This document shows positions 22,496 to 30,303 of a DNA stretch of 31,380 nt, piece by piece. Both the position numbers and the translations under genes were made by a program. The first letter of the stretch is position 1. Each line of letters begins with the position of its first letter. The stretch lies in contig CALKMA010000008.1 in NCBI GenBank assembly GCA_937993755.1, positions 1 through 31,380 of the forward strand, written 5' to 3'. The DNA is from HGM13233 sp900762805. Lineage in GTDB: Bacteria > Bacillota > Clostridia > Oscillospirales > Ruminococcaceae. The notes beneath the pieces are model-generated. The model was not told the origin of the DNA. It did no database searches and saw only the letters and a list, made by a program, of their open reading frames with translations.

Positions 22496-23728
22496 ATGTC
22501 ACATATTTCCGCGTACCAGGGTTTTATCACCAATGTTGACCGTGCCGCCGCGCTGTTGGCGCTGACCGACGAGCAATCGACCGTGCTCAAGCTGCCGGAG
22601 CGAGTGCTGTCCGTGACCTTTCCCGTTGAAATGGATGACGGCACCACCCGCTTTTTTGAGGGCTGGCGCGTGCAGCACTCCAGCCGCCGCGGGCCATGCA
22701 AGGGCGGCATCCGCTTCCATCCCGCCTCCGATGTTGAGGAGGTCAAGGCGCTGGCCTCGTGGATGAGCTTCAAGTGTGCCGTGGCCGATATCCCCTACGG
22801 CGGCAGCAAGGGCGCTGTCTGTGTTGACCCCAAGGAGCTGTCGGCCGGCGAGCTGGAGCGTGTCACCCGCGCCTTTACCCGCCGCATCGCCCCCATCATC
22901 GGGCCGCACACCGATATTCCCGCGCCCGATGTCGGCACGAACAAGCAGATCATGGCGTGGCTGGCCGATGAATACGGCCGCGTGACCGGCAAGCCCGATC
23001 CCGCCGTCGTGACAGGCAAGCCCATCGAGCAGGGCGGCTCGCTGGGGCGCAACAAGGCCACCGGCTTCGGCGTCGCCATCGCCGCACACGAGCTGGCGCT
23101 GCGCGCCGGCCTTGATCCGCAAAAAGTCACCGTGGCCGTGCAGGGCTTCGGCAACGTCGGCTCCTTCGCCGCCATCGAGCTGGCGCGCCTCGGCTTCACC
23201 ATCTGCGCTGTCAGCGACATCGATGGCGGCGTCTATTGTCCGACCGGGCTCGATCTGCCGCGTCTGCTGGCGCACGTGGGCGAAAAAAAGCCGCTGGCCG
23301 AATTTTCTCAGCCCGGCTGCACCGCCATCAGCAGCTGTGAGCCTCTGACGCTGCCGGTCGATATGCTGGTGCCCGCCGCGCTGGAGGATGCCATCGACGC
23401 CGCGCTGGCGCCAAGCGTTCAGGCGCGCTACATTCTGGAGGGCGCCAATGGCCCCGTAACGGCCGAGGCAGATGAGCTTCTCTACCGGCGCGGCGTGACC
23501 GTCGTGCCCGACATCCTTGCCAACGCCGGCGGCGTTATCGTCTCCTATTTCGAGTGGCTGCAAAATCTGGAGCATGTCGGCTGGAGCGCCGAGGAGGTCG
23601 ATAACCGACTGATCAGCCAGATGACGACTGCTTTCCATGCCGTCTGCGACACCGCCGACGAGCTGGGCTGCTCGCTGCGCACGGCGGCCTATTGTCTGGC
23701 TGCCCGCCGCCTTCTGACCGTCGGGTAA
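22496..23728 (+). CDS. gdhA: glutamate dehydrogenase (Glu/Leu/Phe/Val dehydrogenase family)
   Basis: Oxidises glutamate to 2-oxoglutarate and ammonia, or the reverse, with NAD(P). The 410-residue length is that of the RocG/GudB-type hexameric enzymes. Substrate-side residues are seen in GPCKGGIRFHP (K69) and KCAVADIPYGGSKG (K93 and the catalytic K105), with the catalytic Asp in DIPAPDVGTN (D145). The Rossmann domain has GFGNVG near 217. The C-terminal NAGGVIVSYFEWLQN block is typical of glutamate-specific members. ATG at 22496 follows AGGAGG. The unit has its own promoter, leader hairpin and strong terminator. Coenzyme preference and direction cannot be told. A leucine- or valine-acting enzyme is less likely given the length and motifs. 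Confidence 0.95.
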   Translation: MSHISAYQGFITNVDRAAALLALTDEQSTVLKLPERVLSVTFPVEMDDGTTRFFEGWRVQHSSRRGPCKGGIRFHPASDVEEVKALASWMSFKCAVADIPYGGSKGAVCVDPKELSAGELERVTRAFTRRIAPIIGPHTDIPAPDVGTNKQIMAWLADEYGRVTGKPDPAVVTGKPIEQGGSLGRNKATGFGVAIAAHELALRAGLDPQKVTVAVQGFGNVGSFAAIELARLGFTICAVSDIDGGVYCPTGLDLPRLLAHVGEKKPLAEFSQPGCTAISSCEPLTLPVDMLVPAALEDAIDAALAPSVQARYILEGANGPVTAEADELLYRRGVTVVPDILANAGGVIVSYFEWLQNLEHVGWSAEEVDNRLISQMTTAFHAVCDTADELGCSLRTAAYCLAARRLLTVG

Positions 23729-23873
23729 CGCGCCGTCCGCCGTCCGCACAGCCGGCATACAGGCTCGGAAATTTTTCGGTCGTTGTATAAACCGCGCCGC
23801 TGCGGGCCATCCTTCTGCTGCGAGATTTTCAACCATTTTCTCCTTTTTCATCTTTATCCTTTCCGCAAGGCGA

Positions 23874-23917
23874 CGAAGGCCGGCGACTGTCCATGACAGT
23901 CGCCGGCCTTCGGTTTT
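23874..23917 (+). terminator. Rho-independent terminator of gdhA
   Basis: CGAAGGCCGGCGACTGT paired with its complement around a CCATG loop (17-bp stem, 23874-23912), followed by GTTTTATT. It lies about 150 nt past the gdhA stop. Confidence 0.85.
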
Positions 23918-24251
23918 ATTCATTTTTCCTATTACGGGATGCCTTCACTGCGGCGCCGCCGACACGCTGGCTTCTTCCCGGCCGAGAGACCGGAAAATCG
24001 GCGGGGCAAGCGGCGTCGATCTCTTACCGCGGGCTGAATGCAGGCCGCAGAGATGCACTTTAACAAGACAAGCGGCAACCTCAAGCCGGCGGCAGGCCGA
24101 AGATTCAAAACAAACAGCTGCCATCCGGGCGGGTGATACCGGTCAGCCGCCGCAGGCCGGCGGCAAGCCGCCTTTCCAGAACGGAACCGCCCTCGGCGGG
24201 ATGCGAAAAAGCCCTCTTGCCTTCGCCCGCCGCCAAAGCCCATAATAAATA

Positions 24252-24277
24252 CCGGGCCGCGGATCATCGCGGCCCGG
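24252..24277. terminator. GC hairpin downstream of the MATE gene
   Basis: A perfect 10-bp stem with a 6-nt GATCAT loop. On the - strand it is followed by TATTTATTATG, and on the + strand by CAGACCTCCTTTTT. It lies about 220 nt past the MATE stop, so assignment is tentative. Confidence 0.4.
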
Positions 24278-24498
24278 CAGACCTCCTTTTTCCCCGCCGA
24301 CTCAGACCGGCCGCCGACCCGGCAGGCTCTGCCGAAAACGGCGGAGAGAGGCGCCGGCTTTGGGCCGACTGTCTTTCGAGAAAGCCTCCAGCCATTGTCA
24401 GCCCCGCCGGCAGGCCGCGAAAAAACGAACGGCTGAACACCCCCTCCGCCAAAGCCCCTTTGCAAAGGGAGGCGTCGGCCGCGCCGGCCGTTCTTCTG

Positions 24499-25860
24499 TC
24501 AATCGATCACACGGTTCTTTTTCCATGCACCCGATCGGTAGCGCAGATGAAATATAACACTTCTTACGACCCAGTCGCAGTACATGGCCAGCCAGACGCC
24601 CTGAAGTCCCAGCCCCATAGCGGCAAAGACATAGCTGAGCGCAATACGGCAGAAAACCATGGTGGACAGCGACACGGCCATGGTGAATTTCACATCACCG
24701 GCGGCGCGCAGCACATTGACAAAGGGGAAGGCGCCGGGCCAGAAGAACGGCGCGGCCAGCGCATAGGAAAGGCAGATCTGGCGCGCCATGGCGAGCGCCT
24801 CGTCCGACAGATTGAAGTAAGGCAGCAGCGGCTCACAGCCAAAATAGACAATAAAGCTGCAAGCGACAACACATCCGTAAAGCAGCAGCATAAGCTTTTT
24901 GACATAGCTCCGCATCTGACCGTATTCGCCGGCCCCGATGCACTGACCCACAACGGTGATAAGCGCCAGACCGATGGCCGTTCCGGGCACCATCATGACG
25001 CTGGTGATGCTGCCGACGATGGCGTTGGCGGCGATGGCGGCGGTGCCGAAGCTGGTCACGACGCGCTGCACAATGAGCTTGCCGGCCTGGAACATGCTGT
25101 TCTCAATGCCGTTGGGCAGGCCGATGCGCAGGATGCGGCGAATGGCCTCCCACCGGGGCCGGATGGCAAAGATATTGCGGATATACAGGGCGTGGTGCGG
25201 GTCACGGATGAGCAGCACCATGATGACGGCCGCCGTCGTGCGCGAAAGCAGCGTCGGGACGGCCGCCCCCTCGACACCCCAGCCGAGGCCGTAGATGAAC
25301 GCCGCGTTGCCGCCGATATTGATAAGGTTCATGACAAAGGAGCAGAGCATCGAATACTTGCTGTTGCCCATCGAGCGGAAAAGGGCGGCGCAGGCGTTAT
25401 AGACAGCCAGGCCGGGATAGGAAAAGGCCGTGATGAAAAAGTATTTCTCGGCGTGAGCCATGACGTCAGCTTCAATGGAGCCGAAGATGAGACGCAGGAT
25501 ATACTTGTTGAGGGTGACGGCCAGCAGCGCCAGAAGCAGGCCAAGCGCGGCAGCGGTAAAAACCAGCTGCTCGGCGCTGGCGCGGGCGTTTTTGTAATCG
25601 CGCCGCCCAAGATACTGCGCCGCGATGACGGCGCCGCCGGTGCAGAGCGCCGAGAGCAGGTTGATCAGAAGAAAGCTGATGCTGTCCACCAGTGAAATGC
25701 CCGACACATACGCCTCGCCGCGCGAGGTGATCATGATCGTGTCGGCCATGCCGACGGTGACGGCCAGCAGCTGCTCCACGACCAGCGGGACAATAAGCTT
25801 TTTGAGCTGTGCGCCGGTAAAAAGGGGCTCAGCGGAGGAGTTGTGCATTTCTGATGCCAT
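24499..25860 (-). CDS. MATE family efflux transporter
   Basis: A 453-residue polytopic membrane protein of the MATE family, with two sets of six helices expected. Recognisable blocks include LIVPLVVEQLLAVTVGMADTI at the N-terminus, the cytoplasmic loop GRRDYKNARASAEQLV, the mid-protein LFRSMGNSKYSM, and the second-half counterparts IGLPNGIENSMFQAGKLI and GQCIGAGEYGQMRSYVKK. Members export organic cations, drugs or metabolites in exchange for Na+ or H+. The substrate here is unknown. Its ATG overlaps the TAA of darA by one nt (TAATG). It has no promoter of its own that I can see, so it is expressed and probably translated together with the c-di-AMP receptor. That link is unusual and may reflect signalling control of transport. 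Confidence 0.93.
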   Translation of the reverse strand: MASEMHNSSAEPLFTGAQLKKLIVPLVVEQLLAVTVGMADTIMITSRGEAYVSGISLVDSISFLLINLLSALCTGGAVIAAQYLGRRDYKNARASAEQLVFTAAALGLLLALLAVTLNKYILRLIFGSIEADVMAHAEKYFFITAFSYPGLAVYNACAALFRSMGNSKYSMLCSFVMNLINIGGNAAFIYGLGWGVEGAAVPTLLSRTTAAVIMVLLIRDPHHALYIRNIFAIRPRWEAIRRILRIGLPNGIENSMFQAGKLIVQRVVTSFGTAAIAANAIVGSITSVMMVPGTAIGLALITVVGQCIGAGEYGQMRSYVKKLMLLLYGCVVACSFIVYFGCEPLLPYFNLSDEALAMARQICLSYALAAPFFWPGAFPFVNVLRAAGDVKFTMAVSLSTMVFCRIALSYVFAAMGLGLQGVWLAMYCDWVVRSVIFHLRYRSGAWKKNRVID

Positions 25861-26174
25861 TAAATCTTTTCGAACCTTTCCACATCGGTGATAAAGACCG
25901 TCGCACCGCCGACGGTGATCTCAAGCGGATGCGCCAGCGCTTCGGCGCCGATCGAGCCGGCTGTTTTGACCTTGCGCTCCCTGGTGCATCGGCGGATAAC
26001 GGCGAGCGTCTCCTCAACGCGGTCGTCCTCCACGCCAAGCATCAGCGTTTTGTTGCCGCCGCGCAGGAAACCGCCGGAGCTGGCGATCTGTGTGACCGAG
26101 AGGTCATGCTCCAGCAGCTCGCAGATGGTGCGGCGCGCATCTTCATTACAGACGATGGCAAAAAGTAGTTTCAT
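25860..26174 (-). CDS. darA: cyclic-di-AMP receptor DarA/PstA
   Basis: PII-like trimeric protein that binds the second messenger c-di-AMP (DarA/PstA, formerly YaaQ). The 104-residue length is normal. Family blocks are MKLLFAIVCNEDA, VTQIASSGGFLRGGNKTLMLGVED and HPLEITVGGATVFITDVERF. T28, F36, L37 and G47 fall at the same positions as ligand-contacting residues reported in staphylococcal PstA. H23-D24 and S26 replace the more usual Asn/Arg of that loop. ATG at 26172-26174 follows AAAGGAG, and a near-consensus promoter lies about 50 nt upstream. In many Firmicutes this gene sits near tmk and holB. Here it heads a two-gene operon with a MATE transporter. The downstream target of DarA is not established in general. 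Confidence 0.93.
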   Translation of the reverse strand: MKLLFAIVCNEDARRTICELLEHDLSVTQIASSGGFLRGGNKTLMLGVEDDRVEETLAVIRRCTRERKVKTAGSIGAEALAHPLEITVGGATVFITDVERFEKI

Positions 26175-26221
26175 GAAAGGCTCCTTTCGCGGGCGGCATG
26201 GCCGCAGGGTAATATACGTCT

Positions 26222-26250
26222 ATCATACGCTGCCTGAGTCTGTTTGTCAA
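26222..26250 (-). promoter_or_regulatory. near-consensus sigma-A promoter of darA-MATE
   Basis: On the - strand: TTGACA (26245-26250), 17-nt spacer, TATGAT (26222-26227), about 48 nt before the darA start. Confidence 0.8.
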
Positions 26251-26561
26251 AACGGACAGCGGATAACACGGGAGCAGAACAGGGGCGGCCGCATATGAAA
26301 AGCCGCATCCTGCCTCTGCAAAGGCGGCAGACGCTCGAATACCGCGCTTTCCGGCCGCGCGCAGAATAATGAGGGCTGCGGCACAAAGGACGGAGCGCAG
26401 CTGAAGCGGCGCGGCCGTTCAGGGCCATTGCCGCCCGGCGGTCCGGCTCGGCGGGCGGCCACTACTTGCGGCTTTTCACAGCTGTCGCCTTCGCGGGACG
26501 GCTGTCTTGGGGCTATATCGGGAGCTTACTGCCCCCGGCCGGCCCGTATCAACAGTTAGCC

Positions 26562-26589
26562 AAGCCGTTCGGCGAACGGCTTCTTTCTT
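26562..26589. terminator. terminator-like hairpin
   Basis: AAGCCGTTC/GAACGGCTT with a GGC loop, a 9-bp perfect stem. The + strand tail is CTTTCTT, and the - strand tail is poorer in T. It lies about 80 nt beyond the stop of the leftward alcohol dehydrogenase and may be its terminator. Confidence 0.45.
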
Positions 26590-26661
26590 GCCCGGCCGAG
26601 CCGGACTAAAACGGGGCCTTGGCGGCGGCCGCGCGGACCGCCGCGCCGGAAAGGCGCCGCG

Positions 26662-27810
26662 TTATTTCGTTCCTTCGGCGTCAAAAGCCCATCTGCCGGC
26701 GATGTCGGCCGTCTGGCCGCCGTCGATCATGGGGGCTATGATGGCCCGGACAGTATCGATCGTCTGCGGGCAGAGCGACCGCTTGAAGTTGCCCGATCCG
26801 GCGATGCGCTGCGCCATCGTCTCGGCATAGGCCGTGCTGACGGTGATGTTGTTGTCGGTCAGGCGGGCCAGCACGCGGTAAAGCCGTTCCTCGCCTCCGG
26901 CCGCCGCGCACAGACGGCGGTAATGGTCGGGTCGGGCCGGGCCGGTGCGGCACAGAAAATCCAGCTCAAAAACACCGCAGGCCGCGCCGTGGGGCAGACC
27001 GATCTTTTCAGTGAGGCAGTAACCGGCCGGGTGCGGATAACAGGTGCCGGCCACACAGATGGCGCGCCCCGCCAGCACCGAGCCGTACAGCAGCGGCTCG
27101 CGCAGCGTCAGGTCGTTGGGGTCAAAGCTTTCCTCAGCCAATCGGGCCAGCTGCGGCAGCAGCAGCTCCAGCCCCTCCTCGGCATAGCGGTCCGACAAGG
27201 GCGTGGCTTTCCCGGAAAAGATGGCCTCGCAGCAGTGGCAGAAGGCGTCGAGCGCCGTCGAGACAGTCTGCCGCAGATCCATGGTGCAGGTGTAGGCCGG
27301 ATCAGCGTAGCTGATGGCCGGCATGACGGCCGGATTGGTAAAGCTGTGCTTTCTGCCGGCCCCGTCGGTGATGACGCTGCTGTAATCGACCTCGCTGCCC
27401 GTTCCGGCTGTCGTGCCGACACAGACCAGCGGCAGCGCCGCAAGGGAGGTGTCATAAATGGCGTCGGGCGGGAGACCGGGGTTGCGGCAGAGCACTGCCA
27501 CTGCCTTGGCGGCGTCAAGCGCGCTCCCCCCGCCTATCCCTACGACAAGCTCCGCATCGGGGGCGGCCTGCCGCGCCGCATCGCACATGGCGAGGGTGGG
27601 ATTGGGGCCGATACTGTCGAAGACAACATAGCTGATCGACAGCTTATCGAGCGCGTCGGTCATGTCGGACAGCGCCCCGCTGCGGCGGGCACCGCTTTTG
27701 CCGCAGACGATCAGCGCGCGCCGGCCAAGCGGCTGTATAGCGGCATATTGCTCACGCAGGCAGCCGACGCCCTTGTAAAGCAGGGGCCGAGAACAGTCAG
27801 TTGCATCCAT
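26662..27810 (-). CDS. iron-containing alcohol dehydrogenase
   Basis: NAD(P)-dependent dehydrogenase of the group III, iron-activated family (lactaldehyde reductase, butanol dehydrogenase, 1,3-propanediol dehydrogenase relatives). The 382-residue length is normal. The N-terminal domain has the dinucleotide motif GGGSALDAAKA and the following GTTAGTGSEVDYSSVI. Metal ligands are seen in LDAFCHCCEA (Asp and first His) and in YPHPAGYCLTEKIGLPHGAACG (second and third His). The family's usual DALTHAIEA and ALSHPLGA are somewhat altered. It is rich in Cys for the family. ATG at 27810 follows GGAGGTGCCCG. It is a single leftward gene, divergent from the parAB region. The substrate cannot be told; an aldehyde-reducing role in fermentation is most likely. 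Confidence 0.93.
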   Translation of the reverse strand: MDATDCSRPLLYKGVGCLREQYAAIQPLGRRALIVCGKSGARRSGALSDMTDALDKLSISYVVFDSIGPNPTLAMCDAARQAAPDAELVVGIGGGSALDAAKAVAVLCRNPGLPPDAIYDTSLAALPLVCVGTTAGTGSEVDYSSVITDGAGRKHSFTNPAVMPAISYADPAYTCTMDLRQTVSTALDAFCHCCEAIFSGKATPLSDRYAEEGLELLLPQLARLAEESFDPNDLTLREPLLYGSVLAGRAICVAGTCYPHPAGYCLTEKIGLPHGAACGVFELDFLCRTGPARPDHYRRLCAAAGGEERLYRVLARLTDNNITVSTAYAETMAQRIAGSGNFKRSLCPQTIDTVRAIIAPMIDGGQTADIAGRWAFDAEGTK

Positions 27811-27905
27811 CGGGCACCTCCAGAAGGTTGTGATCAGGGTCGCGGCAGACGGACCATGCCCGGCCGCCCGGCCGCGCCGCTGTGACAGCGCCTATATCTG
27901 CCTTT

Positions 27906-27934
27906 AGTTTATCATGAACCTCCCGTTTTTGCAA
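27906..27934 (-). promoter_or_regulatory. candidate sigma-A promoter of the alcohol dehydrogenase
   Basis: On the - strand: TTGCAA (27929-27934), 17-nt spacer, TAAACT (27906-27911), about 95 nt before the start codon. Confidence 0.45.
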
Positions 27935-28117
27935 CTGCCGCCGCCCGCTTTTGATTTTATATCGTTAAGGCTCGCTTGCATGTCAACAAACCTCTTTCCT
28001 TGCGGACAGCTCGCCCGCGCCTCGGTCAACCGTCCCGCCCGCCGTTCTGCTGCATTCCTTTCTTGCAGAGCTGTGTTCCGCATTGGCCGCAGCCGCCTTA
28101 CCCTGCTGCCGCCTTGT

Positions 28118-28133
28118 TGTTCCACGTGGAACA
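28118..28133. promoter_or_regulatory. parS centromere-like site, perfect palindrome
   Basis: TGTTCCACGTGGAACA is a perfect 16-bp palindrome. It matches the chromosomal parS consensus TGTTtCACGTGAAACA, except for the T-to-C/A-to-G pair that is tolerated in known variants. ParB is expected to load here. It lies 0.57 kb upstream of parA. Confidence 0.9.
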
Positions 28134-28590
28134 GGCACATATAAAACGACCCCTGTGTCCTGCCCCGCCGCTCGCCCTGCGCGGCCGCTCTTTGCTTCAC
28201 ACAAAGCACAAGGGCGCTTTTTCATCCCATATCCGCCCGCGCGAAGCGCGGCGCAGACGCGAATGTCTTCTGCTTCTTATTTTGATAGATATTATTGTTC
28301 CCCTCTCTGCCTTCCGGCCGGCTGCCCGTTGTTTCATAAAAGCCTTGGCCTTGTCGGCCCTTTTCGGGCATCCGCCTCCTGATGTATTGATCTGTAAATG
28401 TCGCCGTTCGTGTTGGTCAGTCCGGATCACCGCCGACTGCCTCCTGTTTTCTGCTTTTGCCGCTGCCCCCCTGTTCCGGCGCCGGCTTTTGTCCGTGTTC
28501 GGGTAAGCCGCCGCGCGGTCCTCCTGCCGTTCTTCTTCTGACCGCGAAGCAGCCCTATCCTTCGTCTGCGGCAGCTGTTTTCAGCAAAAA

Positions 28591-28606
28591 TGTTCCACAT
28601 GGAACA
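28591..28606. promoter_or_regulatory. parS-like site inside a terminator-like hairpin
   Basis: TGTTCCACATGGAACA differs from the first site only at the centre (CACATG for CACGTG). It is flanked by AAAAA and TTTTTT, which extend the stem to 11 bp (28586-28611) and give it the form of a Rho-independent terminator. It lies 85 nt upstream of the parA start. Confidence 0.75.
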
Positions 28607-28632
28607 TTTTTTCGCGAACGCCCCCTTTCCTC

Positions 28633-28661
28633 TTTACTTTTTGCCCAAAATTCTGTATTCT
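28633..28661 (+). promoter_or_regulatory. possible sigma-A promoter of parAB
   Basis: TTTACT (28633-28638), 17-nt spacer, TATTCT (28656-28661), about 30 nt before the ATG of parA. The match is moderate. Confidence 0.4.
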
Positions 28662-28690
28662 ATATAGAGTAGAAAGAACGGAGGGATATA

Positions 28691-29461
28691 ATGGGGAAAA
28701 TCATTGCCATTACCAACCAGAAGGGCGGCGTCGGCAAGACCACAACGGCCGTCAACCTCGCGGCGGCCATCGGAGTGCAGAATAAAAAGGTCCTGCTTGT
28801 CGATATCGACCCGCAGGGCAACGCTACCAGCGGCCTCGGCATCAGCAAGCGCGCCATCACCCTTTCCACCTACGATATCATCGTGGGAGACACCGATCTT
28901 GTCGATATCGTCAAGGATACCGGCTTCAAAAATGTCAGCATCGCGCCGTCGCACATCGACCTGGCCGGCGCTGAGCTGGAGCTCGTCTCGCTCAAAAACC
29001 GCGAATTCCGCCTGCGGGATGCGCTACTCAAGACCAAGCAGAACTATGATTACATTTTCATCGACTGCCCGCCGTCGCTGGGTCTGCTGACGCTCAACGG
29101 CCTCAACGCCTGCGACACCATCCTCATCCCCATTCAGTGCGAGTATTACGCGCTGGAGGGTCTGTCCCAGCTGATGGCGACGGTGCGGCAGGTCAAGAGG
29201 CTGTACAACCCGGCCATCGAGGTCGAGGGCGTGCTGCTGACCATGCACGACGCGCGCCTCAACCTGACCATTCAGGTGGTCGATGAAATCAAGCGGTTTT
29301 TCCCGCAAAAGGTCTATGCCACTGCCATTCCGCGCAACGTGCGGCTGTCCGAGGCGCCCAGCTACGGCCAGCCCATCCGCTATTACGACCGCTACTCCAA
29401 GGGCACCGAGGCGTATGACGCCCTTGCCAAAGAGATCCTCGAAAAGAACGGAGATCTGTGA
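28691..29461 (+). CDS. parA: chromosome-partitioning ATPase ParA/Soj
   Basis: Deviant-Walker ATPase of the chromosomal ParABS system. It binds DNA non-specifically as an ATP dimer and is stimulated by ParB; in Bacillus (Soj) it also acts on DnaA. The 256-residue protein has the deviant Walker A KGGVGKTT (residues 11-18), the Walker A' block VDIDPQGNAT, and the Walker B-like YDYIFIDCPPSLG. The block IPIQCEYYALEGLSQL and the basic DNA-binding end typical of short Soj-type ParA are also present. It lacks the N-terminal helix-turn-helix of plasmid type Ia ParA, so it is the chromosomal kind. ATG at 28691 follows GGAGGG. Its stop overlaps the parB start (TGATG). The two parS-like sites upstream agree with this assignment. 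Confidence 0.97.
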   Translation: MGKIIAITNQKGGVGKTTTAVNLAAAIGVQNKKVLLVDIDPQGNATSGLGISKRAITLSTYDIIVGDTDLVDIVKDTGFKNVSIAPSHIDLAGAELELVSLKNREFRLRDALLKTKQNYDYIFIDCPPSLGLLTLNGLNACDTILIPIQCEYYALEGLSQLMATVRQVKRLYNPAIEVEGVLLTMHDARLNLTIQVVDEIKRFFPQKVYATAIPRNVRLSEAPSYGQPIRYYDRYSKGTEAYDALAKEILEKNGDL

Positions 29462-30303
29462 TGGCACAGAAACGAGGGCTTGGGCGCGGCCTTGATGCGC
29501 TGTTTGTTGACAACACCACCGAGACGGGCGGCAGTGAGACGCTGCTGCGCCTTTCGGATATCAGCCCCAACCGCGGGCAGCCGCGCACCGCTTTTGACGA
29601 GGCTGCGCTGGAGGAGCTTTCACAGTCGATCCGCGAGCACGGCGTTCTGCAGCCCATCGTGGTGCGGCCGGTGTCGGGCGGCGGCTATGTCATCGTGGCC
29701 GGCGAGCGCCGTTGGCGCGCCAGCCGTCTGGCCGGCCTGACAACCATCCCCGCCATCGTGCGCGATCTGACCGACCAGCAGGCCATGGAGATCGCCCTGA
29801 TCGAAAATCTGCAGCGCGAGAACCTCAATCCCATCGAGGAGGCTGAGGGCTTTCGTTCGCTGATGGACAGCTGCGGCCTGACGCAGGAACAGGCGGCGGC
29901 CCGCGTCGGCAAGTCCCGCTCCTCTGTCGCCAATGCCTTGCGGCTGCTGACGCTCTCCGAGCCGGTGCGCGAGCTGCTGCGCCGGGGCGCTCTCACCACC
30001 GGCCACGCCAAGGCCATCCTCTCGCTGCCGGACGACAGCAGCCGCGAGGAGGCTGCCCGCCGGATCGCCGAAAACAACCTGTCGGTGCGCAAGGCCGAAA
30101 AGCTCTGCAGTCCGACGGCGCGCAAGAAAAAAGAACCCGTCCCCAAGCTCAAGGACAGCGCCGCCCGCGAGGTCGAGCTGGCGCTGCGCGAGGCGCTGGG
30201 TGTCGAGGTGAATGTCGATTACAAGGCCGGCCGCGGCAAGCTGACGGTCAGCTTTTATTCGGATGAGCAGCTGCGGCAGTTTGCCAATAAGCTGGGAAGA
30301 TAA
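29461..30303 (+). CDS. parB: chromosome-partitioning protein ParB/Spo0J
   Basis: Centromere-binding CTPase that loads at parS, slides along DNA and recruits SMC/condensin. The 280-residue protein starts MAQKRGLGRGLDALF, where LGRGLxALF is the ParA-interacting N-terminal motif. The CTP-binding region shows GERRWRA (81-87, usually GERRYRA) and ENLQREN (115-121). A helix-turn-helix for parS follows at about 138-160 (LTQEQAAARVGKSRSSVANAL). A charged linker then leads to the C-terminal dimerisation domain (VELALREALGVEVNVDYKAGRGKLTVSFY). I choose ATG 29461; the GTG at 29458 is directly upstream in frame and cannot be excluded. GGAG lies 7-8 nt before the ATG. The last codons belong to the first copy of a downstream tandem repeat. 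Confidence 0.97.
   Translation: MAQKRGLGRGLDALFVDNTTETGGSETLLRLSDISPNRGQPRTAFDEAALEELSQSIREHGVLQPIVVRPVSGGGYVIVAGERRWRASRLAGLTTIPAIVRDLTDQQAMEIALIENLQRENLNPIEEAEGFRSLMDSCGLTQEQAAARVGKSRSSVANALRLLTLSEPVRELLRRGALTTGHAKAILSLPDDSSREEAARRIAENNLSVRKAEKLCSPTARKKKEPVPKLKDSAAREVELALREALGVEVNVDYKAGRGKLTVSFYSDEQLRQFANKLGR

Larger units (their letters stand above)
23729..24498. other. intergenic region between gdhA and the MATE gene
   Basis: No gene is supported in 770 nt. It holds the gdhA terminator (23874-23917) and a hairpin, CCGGGCCGCG (24252-24261)/CGCGGCCCGG (24268-24277), that may end leftward MATE transcription. It also holds the palindrome CCCTTTGCAAAGGG (24457-24470), embedded in CCTCC...GGAGGC flanks of the kind found as dispersed intergenic repeats in related gut Clostridia. 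Confidence 0.55.
26175..26661. other. intergenic region between darA and the alcohol dehydrogenase gene
   Basis: No gene is supported. It contains the darA promoter at its left end and a hairpin at 26562-26582. The sequence just past the alcohol dehydrogenase stop (26590-26660) is very GC-rich with overlapping weak stems and no clear T-run. Confidence 0.5.
27811..28690. other. intergenic region carrying two parS-like sites
   Basis: No gene is supported in 880 nt. The middle is C/T-rich on the + strand with translated frames lacking motifs. The rsmG (gidB) gene that often precedes parA in Firmicutes is absent here. Two parS-like palindromes lie at 28118-28133 and 28591-28606. The leftward alcohol dehydrogenase promoter is at the left end, and a possible parA promoter is at the right end. 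Confidence 0.6.

Noticed and set aside
22499..23923. 474-residue leftward open frame opposite gdhA
   Set aside because: Antisense shadow of glutamate dehydrogenase. It also runs through the gdhA terminator.
24133..25695. 520-residue rightward open frame opposite the MATE gene
   Set aside because: It mirrors the MATE gene and extends into hairpin-bearing intergenic DNA. The composition is typical of antisense frames (His, Asp, Gln, Gly rich).
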